Below, in pieces: positions 17,862 through 24,584 of a stretch of 37,766 nucleotides of DNA. A program made the translations under genes and the position numbers. Where the stretch lies: NCBI GenBank assembly GCA_031550405.1, contig JAVBOP010000070.1:1-37766 (forward strand), in the 5' to 3' direction. The notes below the pieces were generated by a model. It was not told where the DNA came from and did no database searches. It saw only the letters and a program-made list of their open reading frames with translations. Numbering within the stretch: position 1 is the first letter of the stretch; the number at the start of each line of letters is the position of its first letter. Source of the stretch: JAVBOP01 sp031550405. Lineage in GTDB: Bacteria > Bacteroidota > Ignavibacteria > Kapaibacteriales > UBA2268.

Positions 17862-19073
17862 TTATACCAGATTATTTGTGCGGGAGAGATTGAAAATGCT
17901 AATTTCTGGGGTGGTTCCGATGCGCATATTTAGCATTGTAGTGCCAACTCCGGTATTTACATACAAATATTGCTGCGACTCATGGTATAATCCAGCAACT
18001 CTTTGATTTTTGAGCGACATAGGATTTAACTTCCCGTCAGTAAAAGGGACTGCAATTTGCCCGCCGTGAGTGTGCCCCGCGAATGTAATATCAGCCGGTA
18101 ATTTTCTTAAAATATATTTATCCCAAACGGCAGGATCGTGGCATAGAAAAAGGCATGCGGCGGTTTCATTTACGTGCGCAAATGCTTTGTCAATATCGCC
18201 AAAATGCTGATCATCGCCGATGTTGTCAATGCCAACTAATTGTAATTTTCCAGCATGAGTATTCAAATTAAAGCACTCATTGTTAAGTAAACGTATGTTT
18301 GTTTTCCTCATTAAGTCTTCTATTTCTTTTATATTAGCATAATGATCATGGTTGCCCAAAACTGCAAATTTGCCGTATCGAGCAAATAAGCTATTCAGCA
18401 AATCAATATATGGCAGCAATTCCTTGCTCGAATAATTTACAAAATCACCGGTGATAAATATCAAATCTGGAGATAAATTTAAATTAATATAATTGCAGAT
18501 GTTTTCAAACTGCTTCGTGGAAGAAAACGAACCAAAATGTAAATCGGAAAGATGCACAATGCGAAACCCGTCAAGCGCTTGAGGAAATTTGGGCAGCGAT
18601 ATGTCAATAGTTCGCAGCCGTAAGTTATTTGTATTATAGGCATATCCCCAAAGTGCCGCAAAGAATGGCAAACTTGCCAAACTCCAGCCAGCTGTTGCAA
18701 TAAATTTTCTCCGCTCTGACGAAAAGGTATTTGATGCAGAATTATGAATATTTTTTAATTTTACTCTCTTGTATGCTTCAAACAAATTGCCAATTAATAA
18801 AAAAGGCAGCAAAATTATTTTGGGAAATATCCATAAGCATATTAAATTATAGCCTAATAGCAATGATTGGTTTGTTGGAATTTTGATACGCAAAAAATTT
18901 AACCCAACAAACAGGATATAGCCGATGACAGAGACGCTAAGGCATATATAAAAGTATGATTTAGCCTTACCAGCCTTGCGAAGAAATCGATTTAGCGATA
19001 GAAAAAACAATAGCTCTATGCAGAAAAATATTGCTGGCAAAAGTATAAATACATAAATGAAATGCTTTTCCAT
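17862..19073 (-). CDS. Membrane-anchored metallophosphoesterase (calcineurin-like)
   Basis: A 403-residue protein with three or four N-terminal membrane helices (about 4-27, 40-62, 72-98 and 123-142), then a soluble phosphoesterase domain. All metal-binding motifs are present: DLH (D177, H179), GDF (D210), GNHDH (N241, H242), H312 in LCHDP and GHTHGGQ (H334, H336). This is the YkuE/YaeI-type branch, whose relatives include UDP-2,3-diacylglucosamine and phosphodiester hydrolases acting at the membrane. The arginine pair RRKFIATAGW just before the fourth helix resembles a Tat-type signal. The start at 19073 is chosen over 19202 because the upstream 43 residues look non-coding and the helix begins shortly after this Met. 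It is divergent from the aminotransferase gene. Substrate unknown. Confidence 0.88.
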   Translation of the reverse strand: MEKHFIYVFILLPAIFFCIELLFFLSLNRFLRKAGKAKSYFYICLSVSVIGYILFVGLNFLRIKIPTNQSLLLGYNLICLWIFPKIILLPFLLIGNLFEAYKRVKLKNIHNSASNTFSSERRKFIATAGWSLASLPFFAALWGYAYNTNNLRLRTIDISLPKFPQALDGFRIVHLSDLHFGSFSSTKQFENICNYINLNLSPDLIFITGDFVNYSSKELLPYIDLLNSLFARYGKFAVLGNHDHYANIKEIEDLMRKTNIRLLNNECFNLNTHAGKLQLVGIDNIGDDQHFGDIDKAFAHVNETAACLFLCHDPAVWDKYILRKLPADITFAGHTHGGQIAVPFTDGKLNPMSLKNQRVAGLYHESQQYLYVNTGVGTTMLNMRIGTTPEISIFNLSRTNNLV

Positions 19074-19228
19074 ACCTACTATATGATTGTGTTGATTTTT
19101 ATACAAATATAGCATAATTTCGAAGATATAACGAGTTGAGTATACAGTAAATATAAAGTAACGGCAGGCTTCCAGAATTTGGCATGCCGCTTCTTTACGC
19201 AAAAAAGTCTACAGCAGGAAACGTTGGG

Positions 19229-19240
19229 CGAGAGCTCTCG
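19229..19240. repeat. 12-base perfect palindrome upstream of the aminotransferase gene
   Basis: CGAGAGCTCTCG at 19229-19240 is a perfect palindrome, 36 bases before the likely start codon at 19277 and in the divergent intergenic region. It could be an operator; nothing else supports this. Confidence 0.3.
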
Positions 19241-19276
19241 TAAGATTATGCTATGCCGACACAGCTAAATAATATT

Positions 19277-20440
19277 ATGACACAAGAAACAGATATATTT
19301 TTGCCGACATATAAACGCCTTCCGATAGCCATTGAAAGGGCGGCGGGCAATAAGATATGGGATAAAAATGGTATTTGCTACTACGACTTCCTTGCAGGCA
19401 TAGCTGTTAATATTTTGGGGCATAGCCATCCAAAAATAATCGAAGCAGTGCATAATCAAATCAGTAGATACATGCACGTATCCAACTATTTTTATCAAGA
19501 TACACAGATATGCCTTGCCTCAAAATTAGCTAAAATGTCAAATATGAATAAGGTGTTTTTGGCAAATTCTGGCACAGAGGCTAACGAAGGCGTCATAAAA
19601 CTGTGCCGGCGCTGGGGGTATGACCAGAATAAAATTGAAATAATTGCCTTTACGGGTGCATTCCACGGTAGGACATGTGGCTCGCTGTCTCTCATGGACA
19701 AGCCCAGTTATAAGGACAAAATGGGTCCCTGGCTTGGCAATATCCGCATTATTCCCTACAATGACTGCACGGCGCTGGCAAATGCCGTTACAGAGAATAC
19801 GGCAGGCGTCATATTCGAGTGCATACAGGGCGAAGGCGGTTTGGCGGGCATATCTCATGAAATGGTGGCTGCCATCAACGATTTGCAGCAAAAATTTGGT
19901 TTCCTTTCCATAGCCGACGAAGTGCAGACTGGTGCAGGCAGAACGGGCAGTTTCCTTGCATGCCATACATTGGGCATCTCGCCTGATATTGTTACGGTGG
20001 CAAAGGGTATTGGTGGCGGACTGCCGCTTGGTGCAATACTGGTCAAGGAGCCGCTGGCTACTATATGGCAGCAGGGCAGTCATGGCAGCACATTCGGAGG
20101 CAATGCTGTTGCGTGTGCTGCGGGGTTGGCGGTGCTGCAGGAGTTGGAAGCAGGCGTTATGGATAATGCGAAGGATGCCGGAAAATATTTCAAGGGGCAA
20201 CTGGATAATACCAGGCGGGCATTTCCCGATAAAATTATAGAGGTTAGAGGCATGGGACTGATGTTGGGCATTGTTTTGACTTTTGAGGCTGCAATATTGG
20301 TTGAAGAGCTATTAAAAGAGCGCATCATTGCAAATGCTACATCTACCAACGTTTTGCGGCTTGTACCGCCTCTCAACATCACATATTCCGACATAGATGT
20401 GTTCATCGCCAAACTGCGCATCTGCTTGGAAAGAATATAA
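19277..20440 (+). CDS. argD: Acetylornithine/succinylornithine-type class III aminotransferase
   Basis: A 387-residue PLP enzyme of the class III family. Acetylornithine aminotransferase makes N-acetylornithine in arginine synthesis, and relatives act on succinylornithine or succinyl-diaminopimelate. Visible landmarks: YDFLAGIAVNILGHSHPKI (about 36-54), NSGTEANEG (PLP phosphate region), FHGRTCGSLSLM, ADEVQTGAGRTG with D214 at the pyridine nitrogen, and the lysine in VAKGIGGGLPLGAIL (K243). GSTFGGNAVACAAG follows. The start at 19277 (MTQETDIFLPTYKRLP) matches family N-termini better than the ATG at 19253, but either is possible. No other arginine genes are adjacent. Its third positions look relatively G/C-rich. 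Confidence 0.85.
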   Translation: MTQETDIFLPTYKRLPIAIERAAGNKIWDKNGICYYDFLAGIAVNILGHSHPKIIEAVHNQISRYMHVSNYFYQDTQICLASKLAKMSNMNKVFLANSGTEANEGVIKLCRRWGYDQNKIEIIAFTGAFHGRTCGSLSLMDKPSYKDKMGPWLGNIRIIPYNDCTALANAVTENTAGVIFECIQGEGGLAGISHEMVAAINDLQQKFGFLSIADEVQTGAGRTGSFLACHTLGISPDIVTVAKGIGGGLPLGAILVKEPLATIWQQGSHGSTFGGNAVACAAGLAVLQELEAGVMDNAKDAGKYFKGQLDNTRRAFPDKIIEVRGMGLMLGIVLTFEAAILVEELLKERIIANATSTNVLRLVPPLNITYSDIDVFIAKLRICLERI

Positions 20441-20485
20441 TATCAATTCTTATTGCAAAGCGTTTATATCAAATATGATAAGCTT

Positions 20486-20544
20486 GTAGTGGCGAACCTG
20501 CGTGTTCAGCCGGTCACAGGGCATGCACACAGGTCCGTTTCTAC
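20486..20544. repeat. Imperfect palindromic repeat element (REP/MITE-like)
   Basis: A 59-base segment starts GTAG and ends CTAC. The left part CGAACCTGCGTGTTC corresponds, with mismatches, to the complement of GCACACAGGTCCG on the right. Its GC content is higher than that of the flanks. The form resembles dispersed palindromic elements common in Bacteroidota/Chlorobiota intergenic regions. It appears degraded, as the two arms no longer match well. Confidence 0.55.
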
Positions 20545-20586
20545 ATTTTTATGCACAGTTATACCCAACCGCTATCAATTTTCACT

Positions 20587-20700
20587 TTAATACGCGATAC
20601 CCAAAAACACCCTATCAGGCGTAACAGCTATTGGCATCCGTAAAAATGTGCTGAATTTTACCGGCAATTGATTTCGCGTTTGAAATATTTCAAAAAAGAT
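20587..20700 (-). pseudogene. Possible 3' remnant of a degraded gene
   Basis: On the minus strand an open frame without a credible start ends with RMPIAVTPDRVFLGIAY and a TAA at 20587. The phrase has protein-like composition and differs from the AT-rich flanks, but upstream it dissolves into low-complexity sequence with no ATG. It may be the C-terminal end of a deleted gene. Low confidence. Confidence 0.25.
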
Positions 20701-20852
20701 TAAATAAATTAAAAAAATAGTTTGGTGGTTAAATGAAAAAATGTTATGTTTGGAATGTAATCGTTGTAATTATCAAAAAAAAAAGTTACAAAAAATTAAT
20801 ATAAATTTAAAACAAGGAAAATGGAGATACAGGAAATCGAAGAGCAATAGCG

Positions 20853-20893
20853 GCAGAATAGTGAATATACATAAATACCTTTCACTATTCTGC
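20853..20893. repeat. 13-base-pair perfect hairpin in the leader of the protease cluster
   Basis: GCAGAATAGTGAA (20853-20865) is followed by a 15-base loop and its exact complement TTCACTATTCTGC (20881-20893). No T-run follows, so this is not a standard terminator. It could be a regulatory RNA structure or an operator for the downstream cluster. Confidence 0.5.
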
Positions 20894-20936
20894 TGCACAA
20901 CAACTTTTCAATTACAACCAACAACGATACGAATTA

Positions 20937-20954
20937 TTAAAAAATATTCATAAA
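20937..20954 (+). repeat. Recurrent AT-rich 18-base motif, copy B
   Basis: An exact TTAAAAAATATTCATAAA, directly followed by TGGAGG, a strong ribosome-binding site for the small frame at 20967. The upstream CCAACAAC also occurs just upstream of copy A (7420s), so the similarity extends beyond the core. Confidence 0.6.
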
Positions 20955-20966
20955 TGGAGGCATATC

Positions 20967-21014
20967 ATGCGTTACAAATTAAAAAAACAAATTTTTTCAC
21001 ACTATTTAATTTAA
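20967..21014 (+). CDS. Possible 15-residue leader peptide
   Basis: An ATG at 20967 follows GGAGG (20956-20960) with 6-base spacing, the best Shine-Dalgarno site in this region, and opens a frame of 15 residues (MRYKLKKQIFSHYLI). It ends 14 bases before the lipoprotein gene. A small leader that couples translation to the cluster is possible; so is chance. Its coding nature is not shown. Confidence 0.3.
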   Translation: MRYKLKKQIFSHYLI

Positions 21015-21027
21015 ATATGTAGGTCTT

Positions 21028-21480
21028 ATGAAGACAAAAATTTTGAAATGGCTGCCGATGCTGGCGGTATTTATGGTGGCTATAGCCACAACACTAATAA
21101 GCTGCACAGAAGATAGCAGCAGACCGAAAGGAAATGTACTACCATCTTGCAATCCCGGAACAAAACATATTCATGATGTCAAAGATTTAGAAGTACTCAT
21201 TCTAAACGAAGAAAATGTTCCTGAAAATTATCAAGAAGTATATGATATTCCTATACTTATAACTACAGAAGGCAAAGCTGGACTTTGGGAAAAAGGCGAA
21301 ATATTGTCTAACAATTATGAAATATGCAACTATTCACAATATGTTATAAATTGGGAAATTCCCAAAGAAGGCTTAAAGGCTGTGCTTAGTGGAAAAGTAT
21401 ATGCATACGATAAAATACATCCAAATGATGCTTTTTATGCTTATTTGGAACTAACAGGTATAAGGAGAAAGCAGTTATGA
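21028..21480 (+). CDS. Small lipoprotein, first gene of the protease cluster
   Basis: A 150-residue protein with a lipoprotein signal peptide and lipobox LISC (23-26). The mature part is acidic and unassigned; it contains LISCTEDSSRPKG at the lipidation site, two cysteines (C41 and C101) and a terminal ELTGIRRKQL. It ends in an ATGA overlap with the subtilase gene (21477-21480), strong evidence for translational coupling. A role as an outer-membrane anchored partner or inhibitor of the protease is a guess based on this coupling only. Confidence 0.8.
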   Translation: MKTKILKWLPMLAVFMVAIATTLISCTEDSSRPKGNVLPSCNPGTKHIHDVKDLEVLILNEENVPENYQEVYDIPILITTEGKAGLWEKGEILSNNYEICNYSQYVINWEIPKEGLKAVLSGKVYAYDKIHPNDAFYAYLELTGIRRKQL

Positions 21481-23168
21481 AACAATTAAAATTAAGATTG
21501 CTCATACTTTTATTATTTTATGTTTTACCGGTTTTGGTTTATGCACAAACTGATTTTATTTACGCACCAAATGGCGAAAAAATCAAATTCAAATTGCGTA
21601 AAGACAAAATATTTTTGAAGATTAAGTCAGCAACAGAAGCCTATACCCTATTCGAGAAGGATTCTCTTGAAATTATTCCATCAACCAATATCCAATTTGC
21701 AATAGTAAGTATTGACACTTTGAATATTAAACTGCAGGACATTAAACAAAAACAACAAATACTCGGTGCTACATATATGCTAGAATATATTGATGGAACT
21801 TTGCAGGCTCCCACTGAAACAATTTTTGTTAAATGCAAAAAGGGAATATCCGTTGAACAAATTATTGATAAGTTAGAATTGAGCCAGAATATTAAGAGTA
21901 AACAATTAATCAATCCAGAACAAGAAATTTATTCTATAGATTTAAATGTTAGTCTTGAAAATATAATGGATATAGTTGTTAATTTGTACGAAACGGGTTT
22001 ATGTGAATTTGCCGAACCTTCTTTCACTAGAATTATAAAACCATATAATACGTATTATTCTTCGCAATGGGGACTTAACAATACAGGGCAAAATGGAGGC
22101 AGCGTAAGATGTGATATTAATGCTCAGTCTGCTTGGACAATAAGCAAAGGTGCTAATATCAAAGTTGCTGTATTAGATGAAGGAGTTGAAATTACACATC
22201 TTGATTTAGCAGCTAACATAAGTAATTTTAGATACGATGCAATTACTATGACATCTGGCGGGACGAGTGGTACTCCTAAAGCAGGAGATAAACATGGTAC
22301 AAACTGCGCAGGAATTATAGGAGCTATTGACAATAATTTTGGAATTGTCGGCGTAGCACCAGAATGCGAAATAGTACCTATTAAGATTGCTTACTATAGT
22401 GTAGTAAATCGTGGTTGGGTAACTAATGATTCTTGGTTTGTTCGCGGAATAAATTATGCATGGTATACTGCAAAAGCAGATGTATTAAGCAATTCTTGGG
22501 GTGGCGGTTCTCCATCAACAACTGTAACATTTGAACTATTAGATGCTAGCTCGCGTGGACGAAACAATAAGGGCAGTGTTGTTGTTTTTTCAACAGGCAA
22601 TGATGGTAACTCAAGTGTTAGTTACCCAGCTTCTATCATGGGAGTACTTGCGGTCGGGGCAGTTGATAGAAATTATCGCAGAGCCAATTTTTCCAATTAT
22701 GGAGATTTTTTAGATGTTGTAGCACCGGGAGTTGATATTTATACTACTAACTTGAATAATCAATATCATTCAAGTTTCAGTGGCACTTCTGCAGCAGCTC
22801 CGTTTGTGTCAGGAATTGCCGCCTTAATGCTATCAAGCGCTCCAAATCTGACGGAGGTACAGGTAAGACGTATAATTTGTGAAACAGCGAGAAGGGTAGG
22901 CAATTACAGCTATGGGTATTGGAATTATATGTTTTGGAATGAAGAAATGGGCTATGGGCTTGTTGATGCTTATGAGGCAGTGAAAATGGCACAAAATTAT
23001 TGCCCAGAAATTAACCTTACAGGTACTATACCAACGCAAACTCAGAAGGCTAAAGGTACAATACAAAACGCAACAATACCAACAGGCAATAAACTAACAA
23101 TCGAACGCTGTGGCGATATTATCATTAATCCCAATTTTGAAGTACACGGCGAACTCGAAATTAAATAA
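21477..23168 (+). CDS. Secreted subtilisin-like serine protease (S8 family)
   Basis: A 563-residue secreted protein with a signal peptide (hydrophobic 5-20, cleavage near VYA/Q). Residues of about 25-185 form a prodomain-like region. The catalytic triad is complete: D234 in VAVLDEGVEITHLDL, H273 in HGTNCAGIIGA and S438 in FSGTSAAAPFVSGIAAL; N375 in STGNDG is the oxyanion-hole asparagine. After the protease domain, the last about 55 residues (NLTGTIPTQTQKAKGTIQ, then GNKLTIERCGDIIINPNFEV) form a short beta-repeat tail similar to stalk segments before surface anchors. No T9SS sorting domain is visible, so export may be by another route or the C-terminus may be a different signal. It overlaps the preceding lipoprotein by ATGA. 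Confidence 0.93.
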   Translation: MKQLKLRLLILLLFYVLPVLVYAQTDFIYAPNGEKIKFKLRKDKIFLKIKSATEAYTLFEKDSLEIIPSTNIQFAIVSIDTLNIKLQDIKQKQQILGATYMLEYIDGTLQAPTETIFVKCKKGISVEQIIDKLELSQNIKSKQLINPEQEIYSIDLNVSLENIMDIVVNLYETGLCEFAEPSFTRIIKPYNTYYSSQWGLNNTGQNGGSVRCDINAQSAWTISKGANIKVAVLDEGVEITHLDLAANISNFRYDAITMTSGGTSGTPKAGDKHGTNCAGIIGAIDNNFGIVGVAPECEIVPIKIAYYSVVNRGWVTNDSWFVRGINYAWYTAKADVLSNSWGGGSPSTTVTFELLDASSRGRNNKGSVVVFSTGNDGNSSVSYPASIMGVLAVGAVDRNYRRANFSNYGDFLDVVAPGVDIYTTNLNNQYHSSFSGTSAAAPFVSGIAALMLSSAPNLTEVQVRRIICETARRVGNYSYGYWNYMFWNEEMGYGLVDAYEAVKMAQNYCPEINLTGTIPTQTQKAKGTIQNATIPTGNKLTIERCGDIIINPNFEVHGELEIK

Positions 23169-23175
23169 ACAATAA

Positions 23176-23193
23176 TTAAAAATTATTCATAAA
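23176..23193 (+). repeat. Recurrent AT-rich motif, variant E
   Basis: TTAAAAATTATTCATAAA differs from the 18-base motif at one position and ends 22 bases before the ATG of the S74 gene. It has the same orientation and a similar distance to the start as copy A. Confidence 0.5.
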
Positions 23194-23215
23194 TAAAATA
23201 TAGGAAAACAAAAAA

Positions 23216-24307
23216 ATGAAAAAAACACTTAGCTTAAGAAAAATTTTATTATTAGTTGCATTTATAGGATTATGTGCAACAGGTATAGTCAATGCACAGG
23301 CATTGAAAGTAAACGAACTTTGGGGAAGCAAGCTCATTCATATAGGGCTTAACGACGCAAATAGTACTGACCCAACTAAAAACTGGCTTTTAACATTTGG
23401 CAATGGCGGTTCAACAAATATGGGCATGTGGAGCATTGGTATGTTCGGCAATGGCTTAAATATCAACAGAATTAACAGTGGTTCTGTGCGGAATCCTGGA
23501 AATGGAATAGTATTTATTGACACAATTTGGAATGTAGGCATTGGTGTTGGTTCTGGAGTTGGTGCATGGATGAGCCCACAATATCGTCTGGATGTACGTG
23601 GCGATATTTATTGCAGTGGACAATATCGTGGCTCTGATAAGCGCTATAAAAAAGATATTGAGCCTCTTAATGAAAATGTTGATAAACTGCTCAAATTGAA
23701 TAGTGTAAAATATAAACGCTCAAGCGAGACATTAAAGGCTAAGTATGATGAATTTAAAAAGTTATCGGAAACAGAAAATGATATTGATAAGCAGCGGGAA
23801 TACGAAGCTAATTTATTAGTTATAGAAAGATCAATAAAAGAAATAGAAGAAAATACAAGAATATACTTCGGTTTTATTGCTCAAGAATTAAAAGAACTTT
23901 ATCCAGAAGTTGTTTCCGAAGACAATGAAGGTTTTTTAGGTGTAGATTATGTTGGGCTTATTCCTGTTTTGGTAGAAGCTATCAAAGAATTAAATGCAAA
24001 ACTTGAAGGTAAAAATTTTGAGAAAGGTGCAGCAGTTTTAACCAGCGAAGCAAAGTTATATCAAAACAACCCAAATCCATTCACAAGCAATACTGAAATT
24101 AAATATTATTTACCAAATGAGACAAAAGAGGCAAGTATTCGCATATATAATCTTGTTGGCGAAGAAATAGCGAAATTCGATTTGCTTGATAGAGGCTATG
24201 CAAATCTTACAATCAATGGTAATGTACTAAAAGCCGGCATGTACAATTATGCACTTTTAGTAGATGGTCAATTGATTGATACCAAACAAATGGTTTTGAC
24301 ACGCTAA
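23216..24307 (+). CDS. S74 (endosialidase-chaperone) protein with T9SS sorting domain
   Basis: A 363-residue protein: signal peptide (cleavage near VNA/Q, residue 27), a Gly/Asn-rich N-terminal region, an S74/intramolecular chaperone domain (about 140-265) and a T9SS C-terminal domain (about 280-363, starting NNPNPFTSNTEIKYYLP). The S74 domain begins SDKRYKKDIEPLNENVDKLL and ends GVDYVGLIPVLVEAIKELNA, the family hallmarks. S140 and K145 match the Ser-Lys layout of the self-cleaving dyad known in phage tailspike chaperones, where the domain trimerises and then releases itself. The insertion between them (about 165-215) is helical. No phage genes are nearby, so this is a host surface protein. 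Its start lies 47 bases after the protease gene. Confidence 0.88.
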   Translation: MKKTLSLRKILLLVAFIGLCATGIVNAQALKVNELWGSKLIHIGLNDANSTDPTKNWLLTFGNGGSTNMGMWSIGMFGNGLNINRINSGSVRNPGNGIVFIDTIWNVGIGVGSGVGAWMSPQYRLDVRGDIYCSGQYRGSDKRYKKDIEPLNENVDKLLKLNSVKYKRSSETLKAKYDEFKKLSETENDIDKQREYEANLLVIERSIKEIEENTRIYFGFIAQELKELYPEVVSEDNEGFLGVDYVGLIPVLVEAIKELNAKLEGKNFEKGAAVLTSEAKLYQNNPNPFTSNTEIKYYLPNETKEASIRIYNLVGEEIAKFDLLDRGYANLTINGNVLKAGMYNYALLVDGQLIDTKQMVLTR

Positions 24308-24341
24308 GCACACTTCGTGTGGCTATTAAAATATAAATTAG

Positions 24342-24387
24342 AAAAAGCCTTTCATTAATTTATGAAATAGTGAGAGGCTTTTTTTTT
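24342..24387 (+). terminator. Rho-independent terminator after the S74 gene
   Basis: AAAAAGCCT (24342-24350) pairs with AGGCTTTTT (24375 onwards), extended by TCA/TGA with single-base bulges, and ends in a run of more than eight T. A smaller CACAC/GTGTG hairpin lies directly after the stop codon at 24309-24321. Confidence 0.85.
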
Positions 24388-24406
24388 GTATATAAAGAGC
24401 AGATTG

Positions 24407-24424
24407 TTAAAAAATATTCATAAA
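24407..24424 (+). repeat. Recurrent AT-rich 18-base motif, copy C
   Basis: A third exact TTAAAAAATATTCATAAA, here between two convergent genes and directly after the terminator, with no gene start downstream on this strand. This copy argues against a simple promoter role. Confidence 0.6.
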
Positions 24425-24533
24425 AGACAAGCTTTTAATTTTGCAAACGCTTGATATGCCCATCATGTAGTTGGGGTGTTTTAGGATTTAATTAACATAT
24501 ATTGATGATGGTTGTGTATTAGCATAGATATAA

Positions 24534-24572
24534 AAAACCAGATGGCGGGCTGAAAAAGCCCGCCATTTTTTT
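24534..24572. terminator. Bidirectional terminator between the S74 and OmpA genes
   Basis: A perfect 9-base-pair stem, ATGGCGGGC (24542-24550) with GCCCGCCAT (24558-24566), is followed by T residues on the plus strand and, on the minus strand, by CTGGTTTTTT. It lies 13 bases from the stop of the minus-strand OmpA gene, whose terminator it probably is. Confidence 0.85.
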
Positions 24573-24584
24573 AGCTGCAGGTAA

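Larger units (their letters stand above)
20441..21027. other. 587-base gap with several repeats and no intact gene
   Basis: This long gap between the aminotransferase and the lipoprotein/protease cluster contains an imperfect palindromic repeat (20486-20544), a coding-like fragment on the minus strand (20587 to about 20700), a 13-base-pair hairpin (20853-20893), the recurrent 18-base motif (20937-20954) and a possible 15-residue leader peptide (20967-21014). A 70-residue frame at 20741-20953 is judged non-coding. Confidence 0.5.

Noticed and set aside
19538..20200. A 220-residue minus-strand frame opposite the aminotransferase
   Set aside because: The plus-strand protein has all PLP-enzyme motifs; the antisense frame has none.
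20741..20953. A 70-residue plus-strand frame before the protease cluster
   Set aside because: It runs through the 13-base-pair hairpin and low-complexity A-rich sequence, with Lys/Asn-rich content and no ribosome-binding site.
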